Assembly (NCBI GenBank): GCA_017454105.1
Contig: JAFTDR010000069.1
Location: 1-41,207, forward strand
Direction of reading: 5' to 3'
DNA length: 41,207 nt
Source: Desulfovibrionaceae bacterium
GTDB lineage: Bacteria > Desulfobacterota > Desulfovibrionia > Desulfovibrionales > Desulfovibrionaceae
Shown here: one piece after another, positions 31,483 through 40,105 of the stretch
Layout: each line of letters opens with the position of its first letter
How positions within the stretch are numbered: position 1 is the first letter of the stretch
Notes under the pieces: model-generated
Databases searched by the model: none
Seen by the model: only the letters and a program-made list of their open reading frames with translations
Told to the model about the DNA's origin: nothing
Made by a program: the position numbers and the translations under genes

Positions 31483-31699
31483 TGAATTTCACATAGAAAC
31501 AGAGTCTGTAACCCGCATCAGCCGTGGCCCCCTTAAGGTTGTATTTCAGAGAACCTTGACTGATGGGGGCCGCTGAATTTCACGTAGAAAAACGAGCCTG
31601 TAACCCGCATTAGCCGTGGCCCCTTTAAGGTCGCATTTCAGAGAGCCTTAACTGATGCGGGTTTCTGAATTTCACGTAGGAAAACGTGCAAAAGTCAGA
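31483..31699. repeat. Right terminal inverted repeat with tandem units
   Basis: GAATTTCAC recurs at 31483, 31575 and 31668, giving periods of 92 and 93 bases, so this end carries one more unit boundary than the left. The ACCCGCATCAG/CTGATG hairpin and the CCTTAA(A)GGGG(C)CACGG segment repeat in each unit. The outermost 70 bases are almost identical to the left end. Confidence 0.88.
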
Positions 31700-31706
31700 G
31701 GCAAAC
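31700..31706. repeat. 7-bp target-site duplication, right copy
   Basis: GGCAAAC, identical to 29241-29247, directly abuts the element's right end. Confidence 0.88.
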
Positions 31707-32505
31707 ATGATACCAATCGAGGTAAAATCTTAAAGATTTGTGAAAAGAAAAGATTTCTTTGACGCAGGTTCTAATGACTTTTGCACCGTCATAAAAAACG
31801 ACCAGCTCTCGATTTTCAAGCAGATGATTTTTTAACAGGTATCCTAACGCGATAATGAGTCCTTGCCTTGTATTTTCAGCAGACACAGCGTATTTGCCTT
31901 CCCATGTGCATATCCATATGATTGTGTTACAAACTGTTTGGCTTGACTTACTCCCTTTTCTCCCGTGTACACTGCGACTTTCTTTCTGGTGCTTAGACAA
32001 TATGTCGTCAACTATCAGCACTACCGAGTATCTCGGGCGCTCCAAAGATCTAATAACTTCATCAGTATCAATAGGGGCGCCTGGATGCCTTACCATGTAT
32101 GCAGCAAGTGCGTCTAGAAATTTTGACTCTGCGTCTAACGCTTCACCAAAAGGAATTTGAGGATTGGTTATTGATCGAGGAAGCGTTATTCCTGGTTTTA
32201 GCACCCCTGTCATTGGGTCGAATCCAAAATCAGTGAGTACCTCTTCGGCCTGATGCAGTTGATCGAGGTGAATCTGCGTGCCCCAGAACACACTTTGGTT
32301 GTTAAGCGTCATTGCGTTAAATTTCGCAGGGCCTTCCCTGTGCTGGATTGTATTGAGCAATGACGCTGTTGCTTCATAGGGCATTCTTTCAACAAGATCT
32401 ATGCATAGCGAGGCCATATCCGGGGTCCACAGGCGATCTCTTGAAAAAAGATCTGTTGTGTCGATGTTGCTGGGGATTATGCAATTTGTTCGTCCAAGCA
32501 TAGAT

Positions 32506-33798
32506 TCAACTTCTATTATTCCTTTTTTTTTGATGTACTTCTGAATCAGCCGATGCACTTCCAGCATTTATTACTTTTCCCATAAAATCCCTTGCCAGGT
32601 CTTGCGTGCCTTTGATAAGTCCCTGTTCAAGGTCACCTATAAGGTTTTGAAAGCCTTGGACAGTTTTGCACTGGCCGAAATCACCACTATTTTGAACGGC
32701 ATTGATAAGTACGTTTGAACTGGTTATTGCTGCGCCCGAGCTATCCTTGAATTCGAGTGTGAAAGTTACGCTATTCCCACCTGCAGTTTGAGGTTGTGCA
32801 GAAGATACTGCTGCCGGTCGATATGCCTGATGGCCTTCCTGGCTCACTTGCCAAATAAATGGGGCACTGCAAGAGGAAGATTGCTCCAGCAGACGATTTA
32901 CTCCACTAGACAGCCTGGTTGCTATCGGAGAACTTTCACCAATTGCCTGAAACCATTGGGAGGCAACACATTTGAAATCTTCCGTAGATGTCAGTGTCAT
33001 ACCAATGGATGGTGGATCGGACACGATAGAGGAAGGATTTGGAGCGTTTACGATAAGATAGAGTTGGCTCCCTGTCTTCTGGAGAGAATCCTGGAGATTT
33101 CGAACAAAACCTGCTGCTTCCTGTGTTTTTTTATCGGCATTCCCACTCGGGGGAAGAGCTGAATGTGAGAGCAAAGCAACGACTAGATCGATCCCTAGCC
33201 CATCGTCTTTTGCTTGCTCTTGGCTTTGTGCAGAGCCAAAGGTGGTAGTTATCCTTTTGCCCTCTGCAAAGAGACTTTTGTCAGTAGAGGGGGATATCAC
33301 TAGAGCAAGAATTTGCACAGTTAGCGAGAGAAAGACCCCTATGATGTGTACTCTTTTCTCTTTAAGATCAGGAAAAGTATGCTCCACAACATGCCCATTC
33401 TCCGGCAGTGTGATGTCAAGCTTCTCTAATGCATTTCTTACAGAAGTGTGTTCTATATTCAAATGCTTTACCAGTGTACTCACTGTCCAAGACTCTGCAT
33501 TATCGGGTGGTGTGGTCGCCAGAGCATCCCTGACCATCTCAACACATTCACCCTTTTTGGCATTCGACAAGAGACCTTCCACTCCGCCATCTACGAATTT
33601 TCTGCGCAATTTAATGACTTGATTTTGCGATACCTCGTATTGCTTCGCAATCTCCTTACCCTGCTTTCCCTCCGCGCATGCTAAGACTACTGCCGCGCGT
33701 TTGTAAGGTATTGAATCCTTACGGTTGTTCTGTACAATAGTCTGGAGTGCGGCGGCTTCTTCCTTGGTGAGCGAAATCGTGGGTGTAGGACGAGACAT
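32506..33798 (-). pseudogene. IS630-like module lacking catalytic acids, N-terminal part of the transposase
   Basis: The 430-residue frame is IS630-like almost end to end. A helix-turn-helix lies at about residues 10-85 (GKEIAKQYEVSQNQVIKLRR), and a second winged helix (WTVSTLVKHLNIEHTSVRNA) lies at about 105-130. Then come VHIIGVFLSLTVQILALVIS, LYLIVNAPNPSSI, ASQWFQAIGE and APFIWQVS in the family order. Active IS630 enzymes have acids at the VDE, VDN and ERWF positions; here they read ISP, VNA and SQWF, so all appear lost. An 85-residue linker follows, then the frame runs into nine A (32523-32531) and stops. Loss of one A would fuse it to the DDE module. The frame has no internal stop over 430 codons, so it may still be made. 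Confidence 0.75.
32523..32531 (-). other. Run of nine A joining two transposase frames
   Basis: On the minus strand ATC precedes nine A and GGA follows. The upstream frame reads CAA AAA AAA AGG and ends shortly after; the downstream frame reads AAA AAA AAA GGA. Removing one A, or transcript slippage at the run, gives a single frame reading HQKKGIIEVESMLG. Confidence 0.65.
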
Positions 33799-33892
33799 CG
33801 AAAAACTCCTGATGAATGTTTGTGTTTGTTTAGGAATTTATAAGATATCTCGATCCCACATGCAATAGTCTGTGACGCACAAAGCGTAGTAG

Positions 33893-34221
33893 ATGAAATG
33901 CAACTATGTGAAATTTATCACAATGTTGACATGCGATAAACGGCATCACTCCTATCTTTTGCTCCGATGACCTTAGGCTTAATTGTGGAGACGATGCAAG
34001 ACCTCACAAACTGACTGTACTCGCTTTCCGCTATCTCTGCGTCGACGGGCCTCTACCTTATTGCTGAATCCCGCCGATTGCTTGTAACAGACAAACGATA
34101 GAGTGCAACAAGCCGTAGATTCGAGCGTCTGGGGAGAGTGAGTGTGATGTGCTGAAGGAAAGCCAGGATTAGAGCGGGTTTTGCGAATTGTGAGATATTA
34201 ACCCCATTTTACAGGCGGAAA
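33893..34221. repeat. Right inverted end of the outer transposon
   Basis: This is the reverse complement of 28019-28348, with about 130 near-identical bases at the outer side. It ends 32 bases before the tetR stop codon. The 94 bases between it and the transposase start contain no gene. Confidence 0.85.
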
Positions 34222-34253
34222 GATTTTGCGAGCTCTTCTTTCAATGCGCGGCA

Positions 34254-34874
34254 TTAAGCGGGTGGTGATGGTTTCAGTTTCCCCTGTATGATTCCCTGAA
34301 TGCCCTGACTTAAGAGAATATTGGCGTACATGCTCATTTGTTGCCGAGGGATTTGTTTTCCATCCTCGACCCATTGACGATAGAGTCCTGCGCCAGCACT
34401 GTAGACAAAGGAGAGCAAAAGGTTTTGTTCTGTGGGACTCAGAGATTGGAACCAAGTCGCATTCTGCCATGTTCTGCGCACAAGTGCTTTTAAAACGGTA
34501 TTGCCAGTTTTTTCAAAAGCTGCTTCACAAAGAATCTTCTCCATCACAGGGCCTTGTTCCTCTACAAAGGCATAGAATGTCTCACAGATTTCCGCAATCT
34601 GTAGAGGGAGCTGAAAATTGGCAATACGTTGCAGATAGTTGTGCATCAAGATTTCCAGTTTTTCCTGCAGGAGCTGCTCCACGGAATCATAATGGCTGTA
34701 AAAGGTCTTGCGCAAGATTTTGGCCTGATTGCAAAGTTCGGTAACCGTAATTTTTGCTAAATTTTTTTCCATCAATAGCTGAAAGAACGCTTGCTCAATG
34801 GCATGTAAGGTCTTTTGAACGCGCAAATCATTGTTTAAGGTACACTTTTGGCCATTATGTTTCCTAAGAGACAT
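34254..34874 (-). CDS. TetR/AcrR family transcriptional regulator
   Basis: This is a probable dimeric DNA-binding repressor controlled by a small ligand. The start at 34874 follows AAAGGAGG and gives 206 residues. The N-terminal helix-turn-helix is at about residues 40-65, with ITVTELCNQAKILRKTFYSH, where the TFYSHYDS segment is the typical TetR recognition and connector part. The rest is the helical ligand domain. It is transcribed divergently from the reductase gene across 82 bases, the standard layout for local control. Its likely targets are the reductase and perhaps the downstream dehydrogenases. Its end lies just beside the transposon. Confidence 0.9.
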   Translation of the reverse strand: MSLRKHNGQKCTLNNDLRVQKTLHAIEQAFFQLLMEKNLAKITVTELCNQAKILRKTFYSHYDSVEQLLQEKLEILMHNYLQRIANFQLPLQIAEICETFYAFVEEQGPVMEKILCEAAFEKTGNTVLKALVRRTWQNATWFQSLSPTEQNLLLSFVYSAGAGLYRQWVEDGKQIPRQQMSMYANILLSQGIQGIIQGKLKPSPPA

Positions 34875-34890
34875 ATATCCTCCTTTTGTC

Positions 34891-34920
34891 TTGCCTTCAA
34901 AAGAATAGAGCAACTATACT
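34891..34920 (+). promoter_or_regulatory. Promoter of the reductase gene
   Basis: TTGCCT (34891-34896) and TATACT (34915-34920) are separated by 18 bases, a plausible sigma-70 promoter 37 bases before the ATG. ACAG-N7-CTGT lies just downstream (about 34926-34940) and could be an operator for the divergent TetR protein. Confidence 0.5.
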
Positions 34921-34956
34921 GAGAGACAGCAACACACTGTACAGAGGAGGTCTTGT

Positions 34957-35592
34957 ATGCTGGTTGCTCTCGTCAACGGAAGTCCCAATAAAAAAGGCTC
35001 CACCAGTCTGGCTCTACAAGAAGTTGCTAAAACACTGCATGAATCTGGTATTAGCACGGAAAACTTTTGGGTTGGTTCAAAACCCCTGTCAGGATGTCTT
35101 GGCTGTGGCAAATGCGCTACACTTGGCAAGTGCGTGTTTGACGACTGCGTCAACGAATTTCGCGATTTGGCCAACAAAGCTGACGGCTTTGTTTTTGGCT
35201 CACCTACCCACTATGCCGCGATTTCTGGACAGATGAAATCGTTTATGGACCGACTTTTTTTCTCTGAATTTCAAGGCAATCAAAACCGCGCTTTTCGCCT
35301 GAAACTTGCTGCTGGCATTACCATTGCGAGACGCTGTGGATCAGCGACGGCTTTTTCCCAGCTGCTTAAATACTCCACAATTCAAGAAATGATTATTGTA
35401 AGCTCGCGCTATTGGAATGAAGTTTTTGCCTTGACCCCGGATGATGTTCCCCACGACCTTGAGGGCCTCATGAATATGCGCATTATCGGGCGCAATATGG
35501 CCTATATCTTAAAGCTTAAGGAGGCAGGGATGGCAGCCAATATCATACCGCCCGCCATCGAACCCCCAGTCTTCACTCATTTTACGCGCTAA
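34957..35592 (+). CDS. NAD(P)H-dependent FMN reductase / iron-sulfur flavoprotein family
   Basis: This is a flavodoxin-fold oxidoreductase. The 211-residue protein starts MLVALVNGSPNKKGSTSLAL, the FMN-phosphate loop of the family. The cysteine group CLGCGKC plus GKC (C-x2-C-x2-C-x5-C, near residues 47-58) resembles the cluster site of archaeal and clostridial iron-sulfur flavoproteins. FGSPTHYAAISGQMKSFMDR is the second flavin loop. AGAGGAGG lies before the ATG. The physiological substrate is unknown. It is probably regulated by the divergent TetR gene. Confidence 0.88.
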   Translation: MLVALVNGSPNKKGSTSLALQEVAKTLHESGISTENFWVGSKPLSGCLGCGKCATLGKCVFDDCVNEFRDLANKADGFVFGSPTHYAAISGQMKSFMDRLFFSEFQGNQNRAFRLKLAAGITIARRCGSATAFSQLLKYSTIQEMIIVSSRYWNEVFALTPDDVPHDLEGLMNMRIIGRNMAYILKLKEAGMAANIIPPAIEPPVFTHFTR

Positions 35593-35608
35593 AAAGAGTA
35601 CTCCAGAG

Positions 35609-35637
35609 AAGACGCCGAACTCTGTTCGGCTGGTCTT
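35609..35637 (+). terminator. Hairpin after the reductase gene
   Basis: GCCGAAC (613-619 of the 35-kb stretch) pairs with GTTCGGC around a 3-base loop, and AAGAC/GGTCTT extends the stem. The following T-run is poor, so termination is uncertain. Confidence 0.45.
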
Positions 35638-36333
35638 GATATCTTGAACATGTGCCTTGGCTGCATGAGTGTTTGCGTGCCGTAGGCTGAGCATGGCCAA
35701 ACCTATTTTTCAATAGGCCGTCTTTGTTGAGGAACAGGTATTTCGATACATCGAACCAGTACCGGTAAAAATAGCAAAGAGGTCACTGATAAGAGTATCC
35801 GTCATTTTTGCTTGAACTGTGCTGAGATTTTGTGGCGACCGCGCTTTGCTGTTGGTTGCGCGATAGTGTCAAAGCTGGCTTATGCTCGATACATCAGAGC
35901 ATCCACCGTGTACTGCAGGTACAGAAAAAGCGAAATGATTCCCTCTTGCAGGCACAAGACTCGCGCATCCCTTGTGTACCGTTTCAATGACTTTCCATAC
36001 AATTCTCGTGCCTGTCACTTGCTCATTTTCGAGAATGTGAATGAAACGCGACACGAGGGCACGGTTTCAAAAGCCAATCAGCTCACCCAAGGTATGCGAT
36101 CATGCAAAAGAGCGCGTTGCAATCTCTGGAGCAAAAACGTGGCGTTTTCGTGGTTCAAGAAGCCTTGGCCAGGCTTTTGTCGTCCCTATCGTAGGAGTAG
36201 GCAAACCAGAATACAGAAGCAGAGACAGCCAGCACTATCGTCTTGAGCAGCGAGGAGAGCAAACGTCTGCCCCCCCCATCAACCTCAGAGCGTTGTTTAT
36301 GACAACGCCTTATGCTGTTGTAAGGAATTCGAC
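35638..36333. other. 0.7-kb spacer, possible decayed sequence
   Basis: No gene is convincing; the frames present are Arg/Ser-rich and mutually overlapping. At about 35908-35965 GTACTGCAGGTACAGAAAAA is followed by AAATGATTCCCTCTTGCAG. Together these look like weak versions of two dispersed repeat motifs of this window. The gap separates the reductase from the dehydrogenase pair. Confidence 0.4.
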
Positions 36334-37506
36334 ATGTCTTGTGATTTTACCTACCATGTGCCAACGCGCATTCTTTTTGGCGAGAAGATCTTTCAGCAAC
36401 TGGGTGCAGAGCTAAAAAAACATGGCAACAATGTTTTACTCATATACGGCAGTGAGCGGTTAAAAAGCTTGGCTCTCTACCAAACTATTCTCGCCCAGAT
36501 GGATCAAAACGATCTGACTCTTTTTGAATTAGGCGGAGTAGAACCCAATCCGCGCCACAGCACTGTGAATAAAGCAGCGGCTTTGTGCAAGGAAAAAAAG
36601 ATTGACGTCCTTCTGGCTGTTGGGGGCGGCAGCGTGATAGATTGTGCCAAACTCACAAGCGCGGCGGCCTTCTACGAGGGGAATTGTTGGGATTTGGTCA
36701 CGGGCAAGGCTCCTATGGAGCGATTCTTGCCCATCGTGACTATCCCAACCATCTCCGGCACAGGTACGGATATGGACGCTTTTGGTATTGTGAGCAATAC
36801 AGAAACCCTCGATAAGTTGCCCTTTTTTCACCCCCAGCTGTACCCTGTTGCCTCTTTCTTGGATCCTACGCAGACCTTTTCGGTCAGCACGTTTCAAACA
36901 GCTTGTGGTGCCATCGATGCCTTTAGTCACTACCTTGAGGTCTACTTTATGCGTCCAAACCTTGAGGCACACCTGCGCTGCATTGAAGGCTTTATGAAGA
37001 GTATCGTACACGCTTTGCCTATTGCACTGAAAAAACCTGATGACTATGAGGCCAGAGCCTCTATAATGTGGGCCTCTTCTTGGGCTTTGTCTGGCTTCAC
37101 CTTCGGTCCGACCAAGGGAACCCCTTTTATGTGTCACTGGATAGAAGATGAAGTTTCAGCAAAATACGACATCACCCATGGATTGGGCCTGGCCATTATT
37201 TTGCCCCACTATCTCACCTACTGTCTTAATGCAAAGAGTGCCCCACTGTACGCAGAATTAGGAGCCAATGTCTTGGGGCTGTCAGGAGAGGATAGCCCTC
37301 TGGAAATGGGCAAAAAAAGCATTGCTGCGTTACGCAATCTCTTTTTTACCACCTGTGGTTTGCCACAACGCTTGCGTGACTGCGGTGTTTCTGGAACCGA
37401 GAAGTTTCCTGAAATGGCTCGCATTGCTTGCCGCAATGGGAGTATGCATGGTTTTGTTGAACTCAACCAAGAAGATGTGGTAAACATCCTCACCGCGAGC
37501 TTTTAA
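36334..37506 (+). CDS. Iron-containing alcohol dehydrogenase
   Basis: This is a member of the group III metal-dependent alcohol dehydrogenases, of the butanol dehydrogenase/YqhD-like type, using NAD(P)H. The 390-residue protein has the nucleotide loop GGGSVIDCAK at residues 97-106, TIPTISGTGTDMDAFGIVSN for cofactor and active site, and metal ligands in ACGAIDAFSHYLE. MCHWIEDEVSAKYDITHGLG supplies the remaining His ligands. The substrate is not predictable. TAAGGAATT precedes the ATG. The short-chain dehydrogenase begins 11 bases after the stop, so the two formed an operon. Confidence 0.93.
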   Translation: MSCDFTYHVPTRILFGEKIFQQLGAELKKHGNNVLLIYGSERLKSLALYQTILAQMDQNDLTLFELGGVEPNPRHSTVNKAAALCKEKKIDVLLAVGGGSVIDCAKLTSAAAFYEGNCWDLVTGKAPMERFLPIVTIPTISGTGTDMDAFGIVSNTETLDKLPFFHPQLYPVASFLDPTQTFSVSTFQTACGAIDAFSHYLEVYFMRPNLEAHLRCIEGFMKSIVHALPIALKKPDDYEARASIMWASSWALSGFTFGPTKGTPFMCHWIEDEVSAKYDITHGLGLAIILPHYLTYCLNAKSAPLYAELGANVLGLSGEDSPLEMGKKSIAALRNLFFTTCGLPQRLRDCGVSGTEKFPEMARIACRNGSMHGFVELNQEDVVNILTASF

Positions 37507-37517
37507 GGTACGTTGAC

Positions 37518-38359
37518 ATGCATGATGTGATTGTTCTTATTGGTGTAGGGTCCATTGGGCAAGCCATTGCCAGACGCGTTGGTGCTGGTCGCACAATTGT
37601 GCTTGCCGACCGAGTTTTAGGGCAAGCCGAGGCAACAGCTCGTCTTTTTGAGGACTCTGGATTTTCTGCCATTCCAACTACGGGGATATAGCCGAACGCG
37701 CGACTATTGAAAACTTGGTCTCTCTCGCTTGTAAACTTGGACCCATAAAAGGTGTCATCAATGCTGCAGGGGTTTCGCCAAGCCAAGCTTCAGTGAATAC
37801 TATCCTTACTGTCGATCTTTATGGCACGGCTCTTGTGATCGAAGAATTTGGCAAAGTCATTGCTGAGGGCGGTTCAGGGATCATCATTTCCTCGCAATCA
37901 GGTCACAGGCTTCACGCTTTACGCCCTCAGGAAAATGAGCAGCTGGCCACAGCCCCCACGGAAGAATTGCTTTCTCTGCCATTTCTTCAGAACCTGTCAA
38001 ACACCTTGTTGGCCTATCAGTACTCTAAACGCGGCAATGTTTTGCGTGTTGCAGGCCAGTGCGACAAGTGGAGTGAACGTGGTGCTCGCCTCAATTCCAT
38101 AAGTCCTGGGATTATCATCACCCCCCTGGCTCGCGATGAACTCCAAGGACCCCGGGGTGATGGCTATCGCAAGATGTTGACGCAGTGCCCAGCAAGACGA
38201 GCCGGAACACCCGATGAAGTGGGTGATTTAGCCGCATATCTGATGAGCGACAAGGCGCAATTCATCACAGGAAGCGATTTCCTTATGGACGGAGGGGCCA
38301 CGGCTTCTTATTATTTCGGCAAGTTACGGTACTTACAGCAGGGTATGGGCACATCGTAA
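37518..38359 (+). pseudogene. Short-chain dehydrogenase/reductase with a one-base deletion
   Basis: The N-terminal part (from 37518) reads MHDVIVLIGVGSIGQAIARR, a Rossmann nucleotide loop, and stops at TAG near 37689. From about 37680 the next frame reads DIAERATIENLVSLACKLGP, then INAAG. SSQSGHR supplies the serine, and YQYSK supplies the Tyr-x3-Lys catalytic pair. ISPGIIITPLA and FITGSDFLMDGG complete the family pattern. The stretch of 842 bases is one short of 281 codons, so a single base is missing near ACGGGGATA. It may be a real pseudogene or a sequencing error. It follows the alcohol dehydrogenase by 11 bases. Confidence 0.85.
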
Positions 38360-38655
38360 CTTTGGGGTTTTCCAGGATGCCTGAGAAGCGGAGCAAGCGT
38401 GTTTCATGCGGAGTTCACAATTGTTGATGCACGGTGTGTCCAGATGCATTGTGGCGCCGTCAGATGAGGAACTGTTTGTTGGATAGGCATTTGCGTTTTT
38501 TATCGCTCGTACTGGTTTGCCTAAGTTTGTGTGTATCTTGTACGCAGAATTTTCTTGACAATTGAAGAGTTCACCACTCCATTTTTTCACACAGACTGAG
38601 AGAATAGAGTACTTGGGTGGCGAGAGGAATGTGTAGGAACGTTTGCATTATATGC
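38360..38655. other. Spacer after the broken dehydrogenase
   Basis: No gene or clear terminator is seen in this stretch. Confidence 0.45.
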
Positions 38656-38754
38656 CATCTAGAAACAAACTAACATTTTTTCTAACAGAAGTTGGCACTG
38701 AGTATCATTTTTTTTAACTCTAAGTGTCAACTTTTTTTCTGAGCGCAGTATAAC
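38656..38754 (-). repeat. 99-bp dispersed intergenic element, copy 1
   Basis: Read on the minus strand it starts TTATACTGCGCTCAGAAAAA and ends GTTAGTTTGTTTCTAGATG. It aligns along its whole length with 40764-40862. An imperfect hairpin (AGTTGGCACTGAGT against ACTCTAAGTGTCAACT) occupies the middle. Confidence 0.75.
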
Positions 38755-38814
38755 TGTCTCTTTGACAGAAAAAAATGCTTGCCAAGCACTTTGTATTTGT
38801 ATTTAAGAGTTGAC

Positions 38815-38891
38815 GGCAAGGTAGCTCAGTTGGTTAGAGCGCACGGTTCATACCCGTAAGGTCGAGGGTTCAAGTCCCCCCCTTGCTACCA
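38815..38891 (+). tRNA. tRNA with CAT anticodon (Met, or Ile2)
   Basis: The 77-base sequence folds as a tRNA with acceptor GGCAAGG/CCTTGCT, D-arm AGCTCAGTTGGTTAGAGC, anticodon CAT at 38849-38851, T-loop TTCAAGT and an encoded CCA. The anticodon stem CACGG/CCGTA lacks the GGG/CCC of initiators, so elongator Met is likely; a lysidine-modified Ile tRNA cannot be ruled out. Three weak pairs are notable: G1-U72, C27-A43 and A50-C64. Confidence 0.93.
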
Positions 38892-38904
38892 AAATGAAAA
38901 AAAT

Positions 38905-38928
38905 AGCCCTCGTACGAGGGCTTTTTTT
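38905..38928 (+). terminator. Intrinsic terminator of the tRNA
   Basis: The self-complementary AGCCCTCGTACGAGGGCT (38905-38922) is followed by seven T. Confidence 0.9.
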
Positions 38929-38958
38929 GTGTCCGAAAATCCTCCTGGACGTCTTTAA

Positions 38959-38983
38959 ACCCGCTATCCATGCGGGTTTTTTG
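38959..38983 (+). terminator. Second tandem terminator
   Basis: AACCCGC (38959-38965) pairs with GCGGGTT (38972-38978), followed by more T. It lies about 30 bases after the first terminator. Confidence 0.8.
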
Positions 38984-39573
38984 TATCAATCAGATTTGCC
39001 CACAGCAATTTCCTATGATTCAAGAAAAGCAGGGCGGGCCAAATGGCCTAGGATTCATACGGGGGGATCTGCTTTCCGAGCGATTATCCGCCTCGCAGTA
39101 TGGCAGCTTCCAAGGCATGCGTTCTAACTGTTATGCACAGGAGTACCTTCCGCTCATTTTCTGCGCGTGCAGTATGAACGCTTCCGTACTGACCGGTGAA
39201 GTCGTTGCCTTTAATCGGCAGAATAAATTGACCCACCCTCTCAGTTTTCTGCCGAGGGCTGCTCTCCGCTATGCGCCCTTGCCTGTCCGCTTTTCTGCCT
39301 TGATAGGAAAGTGATGCTGGCTCCCTTGGAAGCTTCGAGGAGAACCGGATCGCACAATGGAAAAACTCATGTGGAATTCGAAAAGGCCCAGCGGTTGCGC
39401 CCTGCGCGGAAAGGGGGCAAATCCGCTTACAACGGGAGGGCGGCGAAAACCTCGCAGCGAGCAGTTGATTCGCCCATAACGCGAAGAACCCCTGTAGATA
39501 TCCTTCCTATTTCCTGGAAAACGTGGACTTGCGCTGAGCAAGCAGGTCATCGCGTCGGTGCTATTGGCAATGA
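38984..39573. other. 0.6-kb spacer without a gene
   Basis: Only overlapping short frames are present. The segment at about 39265-39365 shares weak, ordered similarity with 6690-6800, including GATCGCACAATG. A decayed repeat or gene fragment is the likely content. Confidence 0.4.
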
Positions 39574-39606
39574 AAAATCCCGCACGGCGTGAGCCATGCG
39601 GGATTT
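39574..39606 (-). terminator. Intrinsic terminator of flavodoxin
   Basis: AATCCCGC (39577-39584) pairs with GCGGGATT (39599-39606), with an inner GGC/GCC stem, followed on the minus strand by five T. It lies 20 bases after the flavodoxin stop. Confidence 0.9.
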
Positions 39607-39625
39607 GGTTTTTCTGAATTGTAGT

Positions 39626-40105
<480 letters not shown>

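Larger units (their letters stand above)
29248..31699. mobile_element. AT-rich non-autonomous element inserted in the transposase
   Basis: This 2,452-bp element is bounded by terminal inverted repeats starting TCTGA(T/C)TTTTGCACG and by a 7-bp target duplication. The interior is far more AT-rich than the flanks and does not match the codon use of the host genes. No transposase is visible, so it must be moved in trans. The interior holds plus-strand coding-like stretches broken by frameshifts and stops. The long ends plus passenger frames fit a mobile-insertion-cassette type of element (inference). Confidence 0.88.
31695..32567 (-). pseudogene. Middle part of split DDE transposase
   Basis: This frame encodes the first two thirds of the DDE transposase module and stops within the inserted element right after FYLDWYHVC. 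Probable catalytic aspartates lie in YSVVLIVDDILSKHQKESR and in LVVFYDGAKVIRT. DWYH is followed, across the insertion, by CRRVTEN. The pattern resembles transposases of the ISLre2/ISKra4 kind (remembered similarity, no search made). Its nominal ATG at 32567 overlaps the end of the upstream frame, and real similarity probably begins after the run of nine A. Deleting the inner element restores continuity with 28762-29247. Confidence 0.82.
28019..34221 (-). mobile_element. Transposon with ~330-bp inverted ends, interrupted by a second element
   Basis: The outer 130 bases at 28019 onward are nearly identical, in reverse complement, to the 130 bases ending at 34221. Homology continues with more changes to about 28348 and 33893. 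Between the ends lies one long minus-strand transposase gene in pieces. Without the 2,452-bp inner insertion and its duplicated 7 bases, the transposon would be about 3.74 kb. I see no clean target duplication outside the ends. I cannot place the family; the long ends and the gene size of about 860 codons are unlike ordinary insertion sequences. Confidence 0.8.

Noticed and set aside
29248..31699. CRISPR-like or origin-like reading of the repeated 92-bp units
   Set aside because: The units sit in inverted orientation at the two ends of one insertion bounded by a target duplication. This is explained by terminal inverted repeats.
35812..36246. 144-codon plus-strand frame before the alcohol dehydrogenase
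   Set aside because: It is Arg- and Ser-rich and without similarity or a start signal. The region shows weak matches to repeat motifs instead.
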